64,000 nucleotides of DNA. It comes from Bradyrhizobium sp. BRP22. Lineage in GTDB: Bacteria > Pseudomonadota > Alphaproteobacteria > Rhizobiales > Xanthobacteraceae. The number at the start of each line of letters is the position of its first letter. The stretch's first letter is position 1. Shown piece by piece: positions 8,655 to 18,095 of this stretch. The translations under genes were made by a program, and so were the position numbers. The DNA lies in contig NZ_JADYVX010000004.1 in the NCBI RefSeq assembly GCF_020194175.1, positions 62,001 through 126,000 of the forward strand. The letters run 5' to 3'. Under the pieces are notes generated by a model. That model ran no database searches and had not been told where the DNA came from. It saw only the letters and a list, made by a program, of their open reading frames with translations.

Positions 8655-9147
8655 AATCAGCAGCGACTTTCAGGCGGGCCTTTTCCAACCGCCTCTTGAG
8701 GACAGCGAGCTTGTTGGTCAGATCATCCAGCTCGCGCGGGCTGAACTCGGCGAAAATGAACTCGTTCAGGCTTTCCTGCTGCGAGGTCAGGCTCGCGAGT
8801 TGCTTGTAGGTCTTGTCGGTGAGCGACATCTTCACGATGCGCGCGTCTTCCTTCGCCGGCCTGCGGCGGACGAAACCCTTCTTCTCCAAAAGCTTCGATT
8901 GGGTTGTGACGAACGACGGATCGACATGCAGCATTTTTGAGACGGCATTGACGGGCACGCCGTCGCCCTTATCGAGGTCCGCAAGCGCCACGATCATCAT
9001 CCATTGCGGCCCGCTGATTCCGAGCTTCTTGGCCCAGAAGTAGCGAATTTCCTCAAGATGAACGCTGATCGCGGCGATTTCCCAGGCGAATCGCCGAATG
9101 ACATCCTGATTCTTGCTGGCGGACTCATCCATGGGCACCGTGCTCAT
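8650..9147 (-). CDS. MarR-family transcriptional regulator
   Basis: ATG 9147 gives 165 residues starting MSTVPMDES; a GTG at 9189 would add 14, and ATG 9132 is also possible. The fold is the winged helix of MarR: a dimerisation helix (IAAISVHLEEIRYFWAKKLG), the helix-turn-helix VNAVSKMLHVDPSFVTTQSKLLEKKGFV and the wing RRRPAKEDARIVKMSLTDKT with the conserved Asp-Arg-like pair. MarR proteins respond to aromatic acids or oxidants. The gene is divergent from the porin at 9504, so control of the porin or of itself is plausible. Confidence 0.88.
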   Translation of the reverse strand: MSTVPMDESASKNQDVIRRFAWEIAAISVHLEEIRYFWAKKLGISGPQWMMIVALADLDKGDGVPVNAVSKMLHVDPSFVTTQSKLLEKKGFVRRRPAKEDARIVKMSLTDKTYKQLASLTSQQESLNEFIFAEFSPRELDDLTNKLAVLKRRLEKARLKVAADF

Positions 9148-9189
9148 CCCTTGCCCGATTCCATACCGGATGTCGGGCGGAAACGACAC

Positions 9190-9503
9190 GGTATTCCGTT
9201 AAGTGCGTCAATATGCACGGAAAATTGACGGCAGCCGCGTCTTTGCACGCTGGCCGCGCATCAGTTGCCGAAAAGACACATCGGAATGGCAATCAATATA
9301 TGAGTGAGTAAACTAATTTGATTATCTAAATTGCACATGCATAACTTTCATTCCGACGGAGGGGGGCTCCCGACCGTCTCGTCTCAGGTGGCTCTCGTAA
9401 GTCCACCGGCTTGAGAGATGCGTTGATCCTCAACGTTTTTTCGATGGCAGTCTTATCCGCTTTGCACGGGGGTTCGTGCACAGCACTTACTTGGAGGTTA
9501 ACA
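9190..9503. promoter_or_regulatory. Divergent marR-porin intergenic region
   Basis: About 310 bp with an AT-rich core near 9296-9345. It contains an imperfect inverted repeat AATTT-N8-AAATT at 9315-9332 that could be a MarR site. A strong ribosome-binding site (TTGGAGG) at 9491-9497 sets the porin start. I could not fix promoter boxes with certainty. Confidence 0.45.
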
Positions 9504-11099
9504 ATGAAGGTGGCTAAGAGCCTTATCCTCGGCTCAGCGGCGGCTCTGCTCGCCATGGGCGGGGCACAGGCAGCCGATCTTCCCGTCAAGGCCAAAGCGG
9601 TCGAGTACGTGAAGGTCTGTTCGCTCTACGGTGCCGGTTTCTGGTACATCCCGGGCACCGATACCTGCATGAAGATCGGTGGTTATCTGCGTGTCGACAC
9701 CACGTTCAACGGCGGCATCTACGGTTCGCAGGCCTGGAGCGGTGATGCTGGTCAAGGCAACCGCTATCAAGACTACTTCTCCGCCCGCTCCCGTATGGCG
9801 CTGACGGTCGATACACGCACCGCGACCGAATATGGCGTCGTCCGCACCTTCGCTCAGGGCGACTTCCAGTTCGATACGCTCGGCAACAACACCTACAGCC
9901 CGAACTCGGTCAACGGTTCGCTTCCGGTCGCCGGTGCCAACCTGCTGCACACCCCCGGCGGCGGCTATGTCGCGGTCGAATTCGTGTTCATCCAGTTCGC
10001 GGGCTTCACCTTCGGTAAATCGTCTTCGGCCTTCGCGACGCCGTGGCACGGTTATCCGGGCAACATCTCGTCGAACCTGCTCGGCGGTCATGACACCGTC
10101 ACCGGCGTGAACAACATCCAGTACACCGCGCAGTTCGGCAACGGCATCTCGGGCACCATCGGTCTCGATGATCCGACCGTTTTCAACCGCACCTCGGTCT
10201 ACAATCTCTCCACCGCGATCGGCGCGGCCGGCACCACCGGCAACGCCTATGCCGGCGTGCATTCGCCCGACATCGTCGGCAACATCCGCATCGATCAGGC
10301 CTGGGGTCTGTTCCAGATTTCCGCCGCAGCGCATGAAGTCAGCGGCTCCTACAACGTGCTGAACACGACAGGGGCCCCTCCCGGTGGCGTCGGTCTGCCG
10401 GGTGCGGCGCCGGTCGCTGGCTCGGAGCTGTCCGGTCACCCCGACACCAAGTGGGGCGGCGCGGTGATGGCTGCGTTGCAGATCAAGAACATCCCGACCG
10501 GTCCCGGCGACGACATCAAGTTGGATGCGACCTATGCCGTCGGCGACACCAAGCAGGTGATCTCGACGTCGTCGGCTTCGCCGAACTTCGCGATCTTCGG
10601 CGGCAGCAACGCCGGCTATCAGAGCATCGGCCTCGGTGTGACGACTGACGCCGTCTGGTTGCCAGGCTTCGCGGGCGGCGACGGATCGCTGAAGCTCACC
10701 AAGGCGTGGGGTATCCGTGGTGCGTTCAACCACAACTGGGATCCCTACTGGTCGACCAGCTTGTTCGGCAGCTACTCCTCGGTCCGTTACGACGGCACCG
10801 TGGGTGACCTGTCGACTGCCAAGGGTGCGTATTGCGCCGCCTTCGCTGCGAGCCATCCGGGCCTTGGTGTGAGCTACACCTGCGATCCGAGCTTCAACGT
10901 CTCGCAGCTCGGCCTCGTCACCCGCTGGACTCCGGTCAAGAACCTGACGTTCTCGGCTGAAGCGATCTGGCTCCACCTCGACCAGAAGTATCAGGGCACG
11001 TCGACCTTTGGCGCCGGTGCTCCGAAGCCGGTCGCGACCTACGAGTTCAAGGACCAGGATACGGTCAGCTTGCAGATCCGCGCTCAGCGCAACTTCTGA
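9504..11099 (+). CDS. Outer membrane porin (alphaproteobacterial Porin_2 family)
   Basis: Start chosen at ATG 9504 with TTGGAGG seven bases upstream; the longer open frame has no start signal. The 531-residue precursor has a signal peptide (MKVAKSLILGSAAALLAMGGAQA) and the mature start ADLPVKAKAVEYVKVCSLYGAGFWYIPG, followed by DTCMKIGGYLR, the diagnostic Bradyrhizobium/Rhodopseudomonas porin motif with two cysteines. It ends in Phe (AQRNF), as expected for BAM recognition. It forms general diffusion channels in the outer membrane. A strong terminator follows. Confidence 0.95.
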   Translation: MKVAKSLILGSAAALLAMGGAQAADLPVKAKAVEYVKVCSLYGAGFWYIPGTDTCMKIGGYLRVDTTFNGGIYGSQAWSGDAGQGNRYQDYFSARSRMALTVDTRTATEYGVVRTFAQGDFQFDTLGNNTYSPNSVNGSLPVAGANLLHTPGGGYVAVEFVFIQFAGFTFGKSSSAFATPWHGYPGNISSNLLGGHDTVTGVNNIQYTAQFGNGISGTIGLDDPTVFNRTSVYNLSTAIGAAGTTGNAYAGVHSPDIVGNIRIDQAWGLFQISAAAHEVSGSYNVLNTTGAPPGGVGLPGAAPVAGSELSGHPDTKWGGAVMAALQIKNIPTGPGDDIKLDATYAVGDTKQVISTSSASPNFAIFGGSNAGYQSIGLGVTTDAVWLPGFAGGDGSLKLTKAWGIRGAFNHNWDPYWSTSLFGSYSSVRYDGTVGDLSTAKGAYCAAFAASHPGLGVSYTCDPSFNVSQLGLVTRWTPVKNLTFSAEAIWLHLDQKYQGTSTFGAGAPKPVATYEFKDQDTVSLQIRAQRNF

Positions 11100-11126
11100 T
11101 CTGTTCGATCTGACTCAAGTCTGGAG

Positions 11127-11160
11127 AATCCCCGGCAGGAAACTGCCGGGGATTTTTCTT
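11127..11160 (+). terminator. Rho-independent terminator of the porin gene
   Basis: A 12-bp stem AATCCCCGGCAG / CTGCCGGGGATT with a GAAA tetraloop, then TTTCTT, 28 bp past the porin stop. Confidence 0.92.
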
Positions 11161-11163
11161 ATT

Positions 11164-11262
11164 GCGAATGGTGAGTGGCGAATCGCGAGTGTCGTGGGAG
11201 TGCGCGAGGTCCAGTCGCATCTCCTGTTCGCCACGCGCTATTCGCCGTTCGCTACCCCCGCA
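11164..11262. repeat. Imperfect dispersed inverted repeat (GCGAATGGTGAGTGGCGAAT type)
   Basis: Words such as GAATGGTGAGTGGCGAATCGCG on the left and TTCGCCACGCGCTATTCGCC on the right form an imperfect inverted pair. It resembles short repeat debris common downstream of genes in these genomes. Confidence 0.45.
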
Positions 11263-11398
11263 GCTTCGGCATAGTGCATGACCGAAAAAACATGATTTAC
11301 TCAGGTAATTTTCTAAGGTAGTAAGGAGTCAAGTCGGTGCAGCATGGCCGGCCCGTTAGGTCTCGCTGAGATATGACCTCTTAATGCTAAACCTCCGA

Positions 11399-11429
11399 AA
11401 CCTCCGGCAATGCCCTGCCGGAGGTTTTT
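11399..11429 (+). terminator. Orphan Rho-independent terminator
   Basis: A perfect 11-bp stem AACCTCCGGCA / TGCCGGAGGTT with a six-base loop and a T run. No protein gene ends here on the plus strand; the porin already has its own terminator 240 bp earlier. It may end a small RNA transcribed from about 11280. Confidence 0.7.
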
Positions 11430-11535
11430 CATGTCCGGCGACCGCGGCGGAAGCCGCGTGCTCCGCCTCGCCTGATTCGAGCAGCGCGGCTGGTCGAAGC
11501 TCGCGACGGTCGCGATGTGGAAAGCCGTCGCCCGA

Positions 11536-12012
11536 TCAATCCCGTTCTTGCATCATCGCGACGCCGGACCCGCTGCCACAGTGCTCAGGCGGCTTCTCGC
11601 CCCTGGCGGCACAGAAGCGGGAAAAGGAACGATCGTTGAGATACAGCGTGCCCGAATAGCTGTTCCCAACCACGACGCCGTCGAAGACAAAGGGATATCC
11701 CTCCTGCCTCAGAATCATCCGCGCTCCGTCGAGACTCCAACGTCCCGACAGCGTGGCCTGGATCGGCCTGCCGCTTGCGGCATCGCGTCCGTCCTCGCGG
11801 TAGCTCCCGTCCAGGCTCATTCGCCACGTGTAGACATATCGCGGGAAAGCATCGGGAATGATCGCCGTCCAGACGGTGCCCTCCACACCCGCGGCGGCAT
11901 CGCGCGAAAGAACTGCATTAAGCTGCAGGCACCAGAGGAGCGCGCACCAGCCTGCGAGTGAGAAAAACCGGCCGACATCGTTTGCTATTAGTCTAGGGCG
12001 CGGATCGCGCAA
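11536..12012 (-). CDS. Exported protein of unknown function
   Basis: The frame has no ATG at the right place; TTG 12012 (overlapping the end of the acyltransferase by 20 bp) gives about 158 residues and is the best guess. A hydrophobic stretch (FFSLAGWCALLWCLQLNAVLS) acts as a signal peptide. The mature part (GTVWTAIIPDAF, TWRMSLDGSYREDGRD, SGRWSLDGARMILRQEG, SGTLYLNDRSFSRFCAARG) is a beta-rich domain resembling small lipocalin-like extracytoplasmic proteins, but I recognise no named family. Its coupling to the acyltransferase suggests a surface-modification partner. Confidence 0.5.
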   Translation of the reverse strand: MRDPRPRLIANDVGRFFSLAGWCALLWCLQLNAVLSRDAAAGVEGTVWTAIIPDAFPRYVYTWRMSLDGSYREDGRDAASGRPIQATLSGRWSLDGARMILRQEGYPFVFDGVVVGNSYSGTLYLNDRSFSRFCAARGEKPPEHCGSGSGVAMMQERD

Positions 12013-13911
12013 GCAATCTGCCGAACGGCTCCTTGGCCCTTTCGACCATGTAGCGCGAGCCAGCCAAGCTGAAATGAGTCCGGTCCCAATAGAGCCAATA
12101 ACCTTCCGCCACGACCGGGCATTCGGCACCACAGAAATAATCGACCGGTCGAAGGAGCTCAATCCGATCAGGCCATTTGGCCTGAACCCGTGAGAGCATT
12201 GCGTTGATCTTGCTGCCCGATCGCTCGACATCTTCCTTCCTCGAAGGTGGGCACGGCGGCAAAGGAGCATGCAATAAAGGGCCCTGCAACAACCTAGGCC
12301 GATTGATCTCGCAGCTGGCGTCAACCTGCGCGCCGATGAGCAGGATCTGACGCCCTTCGACAACTGATACCAAAGTCTGCGTCAGCGCATGTTCCAGCTT
12401 TGAGTAGGAATTCCTTTCGTCCGTCCAATTCCTCCCTTGGGTGCTGTCGTGGTAGTCGACCGCCGCATCGTCGTAAATGTCCCAACGCTGGACAAAGATC
12501 ACGGGCAGGCGCGTTTCTCTCATCCGTGCAAGTGCTTGGTCGCGAGCCTGAATGCAACCTTCCCTGTTCCGAGATCTCAATGTGATGTCTTGAAGCATCG
12601 GGCAGCCGGCACTGCCCAGCACTTCCATCCTGATGCTCATGCGCTTCATCAGCGGCTCGATGCCTCTGCCGTACTGATGAGCGTGGGAATCGCCGACCAG
12701 CTGAAACCCGACCGATCCGTTGAACGGCTCGATATCCTCGATCAGGGATGGTCCATTCAGCCGCGCATGTTCAAGACGGCTCTCGGGCAGCCTCCAGGCG
12801 AAGCCTTTCGATAGGAAGGTGAGATGCGTGATGGTAACCAGCGGAATGATGATGGCACCGAACTGGAACGCATTCTTCCATGCGTCCGCAGGGCCAAGTC
12901 CCGAGCGCTGAATGAAGCGACGCTCGATGAAGCGGTACATCAAAGTCGCGACGATGATCATGACAGGCAGCATCGTCAGGGTGCCGGTCCAGCCATCGGC
13001 GCTCTCTCCGAAAATGAAGCGGCCGAAGAAAATGATGGGCCAATGGCATAAATAGAGAGAGTAGGAAATCGTACCAATGCCTGCGACGATCGGATGCGAA
13101 AGACTCCGCGAGGTTACCGTATTCTCGCCTGCCAGAATGGTGGCTGCGGCGCCGAGGCACGGAATGAGGACCATCACTTCCAGGTTCGCCGTTGTAGGCC
13201 TCAGAAATACCGCCCCTGCTGCGATGAAGAGCATGCCGAAGGCGGCAAGGGATTCTCTCGCGATCCGGCTCAACCGATGCTCGTCAACAAACAGCATCAG
13301 GGCGCCGCAGCCGAACTCAAAGATTCGAAACGGCATCAGGAAGAATGCCGCTGACGGATCGATCCTCCCCACAAGGAATGCTCCAAGCAGAGAGCTGGTC
13401 GTCACCAGCAGAATGATTTCGCGCAGCCGGCCGCTTCGATACGCCAGTACAATGAGGGCCGGCCAGACGAGATAGAACTGCTCCTCCAGCGAGAGAGACC
13501 AGAAGTGCAGCAGGGCCAGTTCATCGGAGGTCCGGGCAAAGTATTGGTACGATTCGCGCCAATACTGGATATTGGCGATCGACAGCAGCGCGTGGGTGCA
13601 TTCCTTTGCAAGATCAAGAAACATCGCCGGCGCACACCAAAGCGCCCCGCCAGGTACGTCGCGATGATCGTGATGATTAGCGCCGGATAAATGCGTCTGG
13701 TTCTGCGCACATAAAACCGGCCAAACGAAAAATCACCGAGCGACAAATCCGTCAGAATACTACGCGTGATGAGGTACCCGGAAATCACGAAGAACACGTC
13801 GACGCCGACGAAGCCTCCCTCGAACCCCGGCACCCTCAGATGAAACAGAACGACGCAGATGACGGCGACCGCCCTGAGTTGAACGATCTCGGTGCGAAGG
13901 GAACTCTTCAT
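11993..13911 (-). pseudogene. Membrane acyltransferase (OafA/YrhL) with SGNH domain, frameshifted
   Basis: The N-terminal part (from ATG 13911: EIVQLRAVAVICVVLFHL, FVGVDVFFVISGYLITRSI, RFYVRRTRRIYPAL) is the classic Acyl_transf_3 start with the catalytic His and R-X10-H-like motif. The rest continues in another frame from about 13645 (LHFWSLSLEEQFYLVWPAL and further membrane spans). A C-terminal SGNH hydrolase domain follows (QLVGDSHAHQYGRG, and DRTHFSLAGSRYM with the Asp-X-X-His pair). Adding one base to the C4 run at 13645-13648 joins the two halves and restores the family sequence (LAGALWCAPAMFLD). It would O-acetylate a cell-surface glycan. Either an assembly indel or a recent mutation. 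Confidence 0.85.
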
Positions 13912-14202
13912 ACGGACACGGCTTCAGCGAGCGCTGGTTGGTCAAATGATGAATTCCCCTCTAAGTTGCACAATGAATGGCTCGGGAGCAAGTTGATCTG
14001 TTATCGGCCTTCCGCCTGAAGTCGCGCTCTCTCGATTACCGCGACAAGCGCAAGCAAGGCGATCTGTGCATTATTTGCGGAGCCGTAGATGGAAGGGCCC
14101 ACCTATAAGGAAGTGCTCTGACGGCCGGCCCATGCACCGGCGGCCTTGTCGAAGACAACAAGGTACGCAATGCGGACGCGCAACAACGAAAGGCAGGCAT
14201 TC
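13912..14202. other. Intergenic region between divergent acyltransferase and TctC-like genes
   Basis: About 290 bp with no convincing reading frame. It presumably holds both promoters. The RBS-like AAAGGCAGG just before ATG 14203 is the only element I can place. Confidence 0.4.
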
Positions 14203-15181
14203 ATGGACGTCACACGCCGAACTCTGCTGGGCAGCGTCGCGGCCTGCTTCGCGGCAGGCGGCGGCGCCCCGGCGTTCGCACAGGGTGCCTGGCCCACGCG
14301 TATCGTGCGGTTCGTCTCACCGTATGGCGCAGGCGGTGCCAACGACATCTCGCTGCGGATCCTGACCGAGCAGCTCGAGCGTCAGCTTGGCCAGCAATGC
14401 ATGGTCGAGAACCGGCCGGGCGCGGGCACGCGCCTCGCCAACGAAGCGGTCGCGCGCGCCGCGCCTGATGGCTACACGTTCCTGTACGCTGCAGCACCCT
14501 ATGCGACCGCTGAAGCCCTGTTCGGAAAGCTTGGCTATGACCGCAAGGACCTGCAGCCGGTGGCGATGGCGGTTATTGCGCCGCTCTTCCTGATCATCAG
14601 CGCCGAGGCACCGTTCAAGAACCTGCAGGAGCTGATCGCCCACGGCAAGGCGCAGCCCAACGGGCTCACCTTCGCCTCTCCGGGCGCCGGCTCGCAACCT
14701 CATCTGGCGGCCGAGTTGTTGTTCAGGGATGCAGGCGTGAAGGGTCTCAACGTTCCGTTCCGTGGCGATGCGATGTCGTACACGGAATTGCTGGCAGGCC
14801 GCGTCGACGCCACGTTGACCGCGATCAGCACGGCCTTGTCTTATATCCAAAGCGGCAAGTTCCGGGTGCTCGGCGTGGCTTCGGCCGACCGCAGTTCGAT
14901 CTATCCGGAAGCGCTCACCTTGCGAGAACAAGGCTTGTCCAGCGTGATCGCCGCTGGCTGGTATGGTTTCATGGCGCCGGCTGCGACGCCGCCTTCCATC
15001 ATCCATCGCCTGCAGGACAAGATCGTCCGCATCCTTGCCGATGCCGACGTCAAGCAGAAGCTGTTCGCTCAGAGGGCTGGAAGCTCGCGGCAGCACGGCC
15101 GCGGAGTTCGGCGCGTTCATCGACGCCGAGACGCGTAAATGGGGTCAGGTGATCCGCGACGCCGGCCTCAAAGGGGAATGA
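14203..15181 (+). pseudogene. Tripartite tricarboxylate (TctC/Bug) substrate-binding protein, frameshifted near the C-terminus
   Basis: A Tat-like signal peptide (TRRTLLGSVAACFAAGGGAPAFAQ) is followed by the Bug-family landmarks WPTRIVRFVSPYGAGGANDISLR and MVENRPGAGTRLANEAVARAAPDGYT. The frame then runs to about 15073, where it shifts: the expected C-terminus GLEARGSTAAEFGAFIDAE...GLKGE lies in the next frame and ends at 15181. Removing one G from GGG at 15074-15076 repairs it. Such proteins capture carboxylates in the periplasm, often with TctAB membrane partners, which are absent here. ATG 14170 is an alternative start. Confidence 0.85.
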
Positions 15182-15531
15182 ACATTCGTCCTCGCGTTGA
15201 CCGCGCGATTTCGCGTTTATCGCGAGCATCGATCTAGATGCACGTTTTCGGATCGCGGCGCTGCACTGCAACTGTCCTGCTTGGAATCCAATGTACCAGC
15301 GCGCTCGCGCCGCGCTGGCTGACCGCTCGCGAACGCCTCGCTCTCGCTCAGCAGCGATCACACTCAGTCGCTGCGCGCATCGTTGGAATGAAATGCGTTA
15401 AGCACATCATTCATTGGAATCCTTTTCCAGGCATGGTCCTTTCATCGCCATATTTTGGGATGATTTGTGTTTGCAAGGAGCGTAACGTCGCACGCTAAGA
15501 AACAAAAAATGATCTTGGGAGGAACGCGCCG
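15182..15531. other. Intergenic region upstream of the PQQ dehydrogenase operon
   Basis: About 350 bp without a protein gene. It probably carries the operon promoter. I see short palindromic words (GCGCGATTTCGCG near 15205) but cannot assign boxes. The last 20 bases hold a strong ribosome-binding site for the small frame at 15532. Confidence 0.4.
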
Positions 15532-15624
15532 ATGAGTCGGACGAAGCATTTCGTTTGGGCATCCATCACCTGTCGCTTTCGGCCGACCGGGTACTCGCAG
15601 GATCACGTTCCCGCCGGGACGTAG
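15532..15624 (+). CDS. Possible 30-residue leader peptide
   Basis: ATG 15532 has the best ribosome-binding site of the area (GGGAGGA, spacing 8). Its frame of 30 codons (MSRTKHFVWASITCRFRPTG...) stops at 15624, three bases before the ATG of the copper chaperone, whose own site is weak. This suggests translational coupling or leader-peptide control. No homology is recognised and it may be chance. Confidence 0.35.
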   Translation: MSRTKHFVWASITCRFRPTGYSQDHVPAGT

Positions 15625-15627
15625 CCG

Positions 15628-16137
15628 ATGATTGCCATAGCGACATCGGGACGTGATGGCGCGGGTCTTGATCGCGGCAGCCGGATCGCGCTGTCCCGCG
15701 GATCGGGACTCCTTGCGATTGGCTTGGTTGCCGTCGGAACCTGGCTGATGTCCGGGTCCGCCGCCGCCAATACAGCGCTGCAGGTGACGAACGCCCGCGT
15801 GCCACCATCCGAAGAGATCGGGATCAACCTCCCGCTTTTGATGACGATCAGGAACGATGCGGCGGAAGCCGACGCGATATTACGCGTCCGCTGTCCGTTC
15901 GCGAACTTCTCCGAGAAGCATACCGTCGATCGCGGCGAAGGCGCGCCGGCGATGCGCGAGATCAAGTCGATTCCGATTCCGGAAAGCAAGACCACCGAGC
16001 TCAAGCGCGACGGATATCACGTGATGCTGCTGCAGACCCGGCAGAAGCTTGTCGACGGCGAGAAGTTCACTTGCGCCATCGTCTTCCAGAAGGCCGGAAC
16101 CAAAGAAACGGAGGTGGAGGTTTCCCGAACGCCCTGA
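15628..16137 (+). CDS. Periplasmic copper chaperone PCu(A)C family
   Basis: This 169-residue protein has an N-terminal hydrophobic export segment (LLAIGLVAVGTWLMSGSAAA) and a cupredoxin-like domain. The copper ligands fit the family motif H-X10-M-X21-H-X-M exactly: His98, Met109, His131 and Met133. PCu(A)C proteins deliver Cu(I) to CuA or CuB centres of oxidases in the periplasm. Its place at the head of a PQQ dehydrogenase and cytochrome c operon suggests it matures the terminal oxidase, or protects or assembles the periplasmic chain. The unusual long N-terminus before the export segment leaves the start uncertain. Confidence 0.85.
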   Translation: MIAIATSGRDGAGLDRGSRIALSRGSGLLAIGLVAVGTWLMSGSAAANTALQVTNARVPPSEEIGINLPLLMTIRNDAAEADAILRVRCPFANFSEKHTVDRGEGAPAMREIKSIPIPESKTTELKRDGYHVMLLQTRQKLVDGEKFTCAIVFQKAGTKETEVEVSRTP

Positions 16138-16245
16138 TCGCGGCAGCGGGCCGGGTGAGCCCGCTGAATGAGGCTTCTCGACTGAGCGGCTCGGATGTGC
16201 CGGACGCTCGATCCAACATGAACTAGCCAAAGGAGGGCATTACTC

Positions 16246-18033
16246 ATGGAGCGATTTTCAGGTCATGCGACAATCACCAGGCGAGCGCGCCTGCTGGCGA
16301 TAGCCGCCGCCACAGGAGGGATGCTGGCTGCACTGCCGGCGTTCGCTGCGGACGACGTCAACCAGGAGCGGCTGCTCAACGTCGACAAGGAGCCGGGCAA
16401 CTGGCTGCATCATCACCAGAACTACTCCGGGCACCGGTTCTCCACCCTCAAGGAGATCAACCGCGATAACGTGAAGAACCTGAAGGTCGCCTGGACCATG
16501 CATCTCGGCGGTATCGAGCCGGGCGGCATCTGGAGCCATGGCGGCCTGGAAGGCACACCTATTGCCGAGAACGGCTTCCTCTATGTCACCGACGGATGGG
16601 GTTCGGTCTACAAGATCGATGCGCATGGCGGCCGCGGCCAGCTGGTCTGGAAGATGGATCCCAAGACCGACCGCGACTGGGCCGGTGCCGTGGCCTGCTG
16701 CGGTGTCGACAATCGCGGCGTCGCGCTATGGGGCAATCTCGTCATTTCCCACACGCTGGACGGCCGGCTGATCGCGACCAACAAGGAGACCGGCCAGGTC
16801 GCCTGGCAGCGCACGGTTGCCGATCCCGACAAGGGCGAGGTCATCACCGGGGCGCCGCTGATCGTCAAGGACATGGCGATCACTGGTGTGGCCGGCGCGG
16901 AATACGGCATCCGTGGCTGGATCGCTGCGACCGACCTCAAGACCCAGAAAGAACTCTGGCGCACCCATACGATTCCGGCCAAGGGCGAGCCAGGCAGCGA
17001 TACCTGGAAGGACAGCAACAACGCGGCGGCCGCAGGCGGCGGCTCGACCTGGGTGACCGGCACTTACGATCCGGCGACCGACACCATCATCTGGGGCGTC
17101 GGCAATCCCGGACCGGACTGGGACAACGAGTATCGTCCGGGCGACAACCTCTACACCGACAGCTCGCTCGCCCTCGATGCCACGACCGGCAAGATCAAGT
17201 GGCACTATCAGCACACGCCGAACGACCCCTACGACTATGACAGCGTGGCGGAGAACGTGCTGGTCGACATCCCCGGACCCAGTGGGCCGCGCAAGCTCGC
17301 GCTCGAGGCCGACCGCAACGGCTTCGCCTATGCGATCGATCGCACCACCGGCAAGTTCATTTGGGGCCTTCCGTTCGTCAAGAAGGTCACATGGACCAAG
17401 GGGCTCGACCCGGAGAGCGGCAAGCCGATCGAGTATGACCCGAACAAGGCGGTGCAGACTTACATCGCCTCGGTGACGCCTAGCCGCACCAACATGGAAA
17501 CCGACATCTGCCCCGGCAACATGGGCGGTAAGAACTGGCCGCCGACCGCCTACAATCCGGACCTGAAGCTCTGGTACATCCCTGTCATCGAGAGCTGCAA
17601 CCGGATCAAGGTCGAGGTGGCTACTCCCGACAAGCTGAAGCCGCGGGAGTTCTGGACCGGTGGCGGCCCGAGCCAGCCGTTCAGGATCACCGGCAGCGTC
17701 ACTGCGATCGATGTCACCAGCGGGAAGATCGCCGGCAAGTTGGAAACGCCGTTCCCCAATCTGGGCGGCATGCTCGCGACCCCCGATCTCGTCTTCACCG
17801 GTCAGCCGTCCGGCGAAGTGATGGCGCTTGATGCCAAGTCGCTGCAGAAGCTCTGGGAGTTCAACACCGGAGGCGGCGTCAACGCACCGCCGATGACCTT
17901 CACGGTCGATGGCAAGCAGTATCTCGCCATCCTCGTCGGTCTCGGTGGCGCCTGGGACAAGTGGTTCATCGATTCAACGCCCGAGCTGAAGAAGATCCAG
18001 CCCGGATCGATGCTCTACGTGTTCGCGCTCTGA
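16246..18033 (+). CDS. PQQ-dependent alcohol dehydrogenase, methanol/ethanol family, lanthanide-type signature
   Basis: This 595-residue periplasmic quinoprotein has a signal peptide (cleavage near residue 34, PAFA/ADDV) and an eight-bladed propeller with Trp-docking repeats. Visible active-site parts are the vicinal disulfide Cys151-Cys152 (ACCGVDNRG), metal ligands Glu219 (GAEYGIRG) and Asn287 (GNPGP), the catalytic Asp330 and a second Asp332 (YDYDS). The D-X-D pair is the mark of lanthanide-dependent XoxF/PedH-type enzymes; calcium enzymes have Ala or another residue there. Electrons would pass to the cytochrome c encoded next. An AAAGGAGG site precedes the ATG. The natural alcohol is not predictable. 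Confidence 0.93.
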   Translation: MERFSGHATITRRARLLAIAAATGGMLAALPAFAADDVNQERLLNVDKEPGNWLHHHQNYSGHRFSTLKEINRDNVKNLKVAWTMHLGGIEPGGIWSHGGLEGTPIAENGFLYVTDGWGSVYKIDAHGGRGQLVWKMDPKTDRDWAGAVACCGVDNRGVALWGNLVISHTLDGRLIATNKETGQVAWQRTVADPDKGEVITGAPLIVKDMAITGVAGAEYGIRGWIAATDLKTQKELWRTHTIPAKGEPGSDTWKDSNNAAAAGGGSTWVTGTYDPATDTIIWGVGNPGPDWDNEYRPGDNLYTDSSLALDATTGKIKWHYQHTPNDPYDYDSVAENVLVDIPGPSGPRKLALEADRNGFAYAIDRTTGKFIWGLPFVKKVTWTKGLDPESGKPIEYDPNKAVQTYIASVTPSRTNMETDICPGNMGGKNWPPTAYNPDLKLWYIPVIESCNRIKVEVATPDKLKPREFWTGGGPSQPFRITGSVTAIDVTSGKIAGKLETPFPNLGGMLATPDLVFTGQPSGEVMALDAKSLQKLWEFNTGGGVNAPPMTFTVDGKQYLAILVGLGGAWDKWFIDSTPELKKIQPGSMLYVFAL

Positions 18034-18046
18034 CCTTTAAACCATG

Positions 18047-18074
18047 GAGGGCCCGGGCAATGCCGGGCCCTCCC
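18047..18074 (+). other. Intercistronic hairpin
   Basis: GGAGGGCCCGGG and TGCCGGGCCCTCC form a strong, slightly bulged stem with no T run, between the dehydrogenase and cytochrome genes. It may stabilise the dehydrogenase message or lower downstream expression. Confidence 0.6.
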
Positions 18075-18095
18075 GCTGCTTCAACAAGAGACGTC

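Noticed and set aside
8581..8940. Frame beginning MISAQALRAYRERKPVF
   Set aside because: Its start is translated repeat DNA (the same words appear at 62.4 kb on the minus strand) and the rest is antisense to marR.
9534..10976. Very long open frame antisense to the porin gene
   Set aside because: The porin is certain on the plus strand; high GC leaves the opposite strand free of stops, and the translation has no family resemblance.
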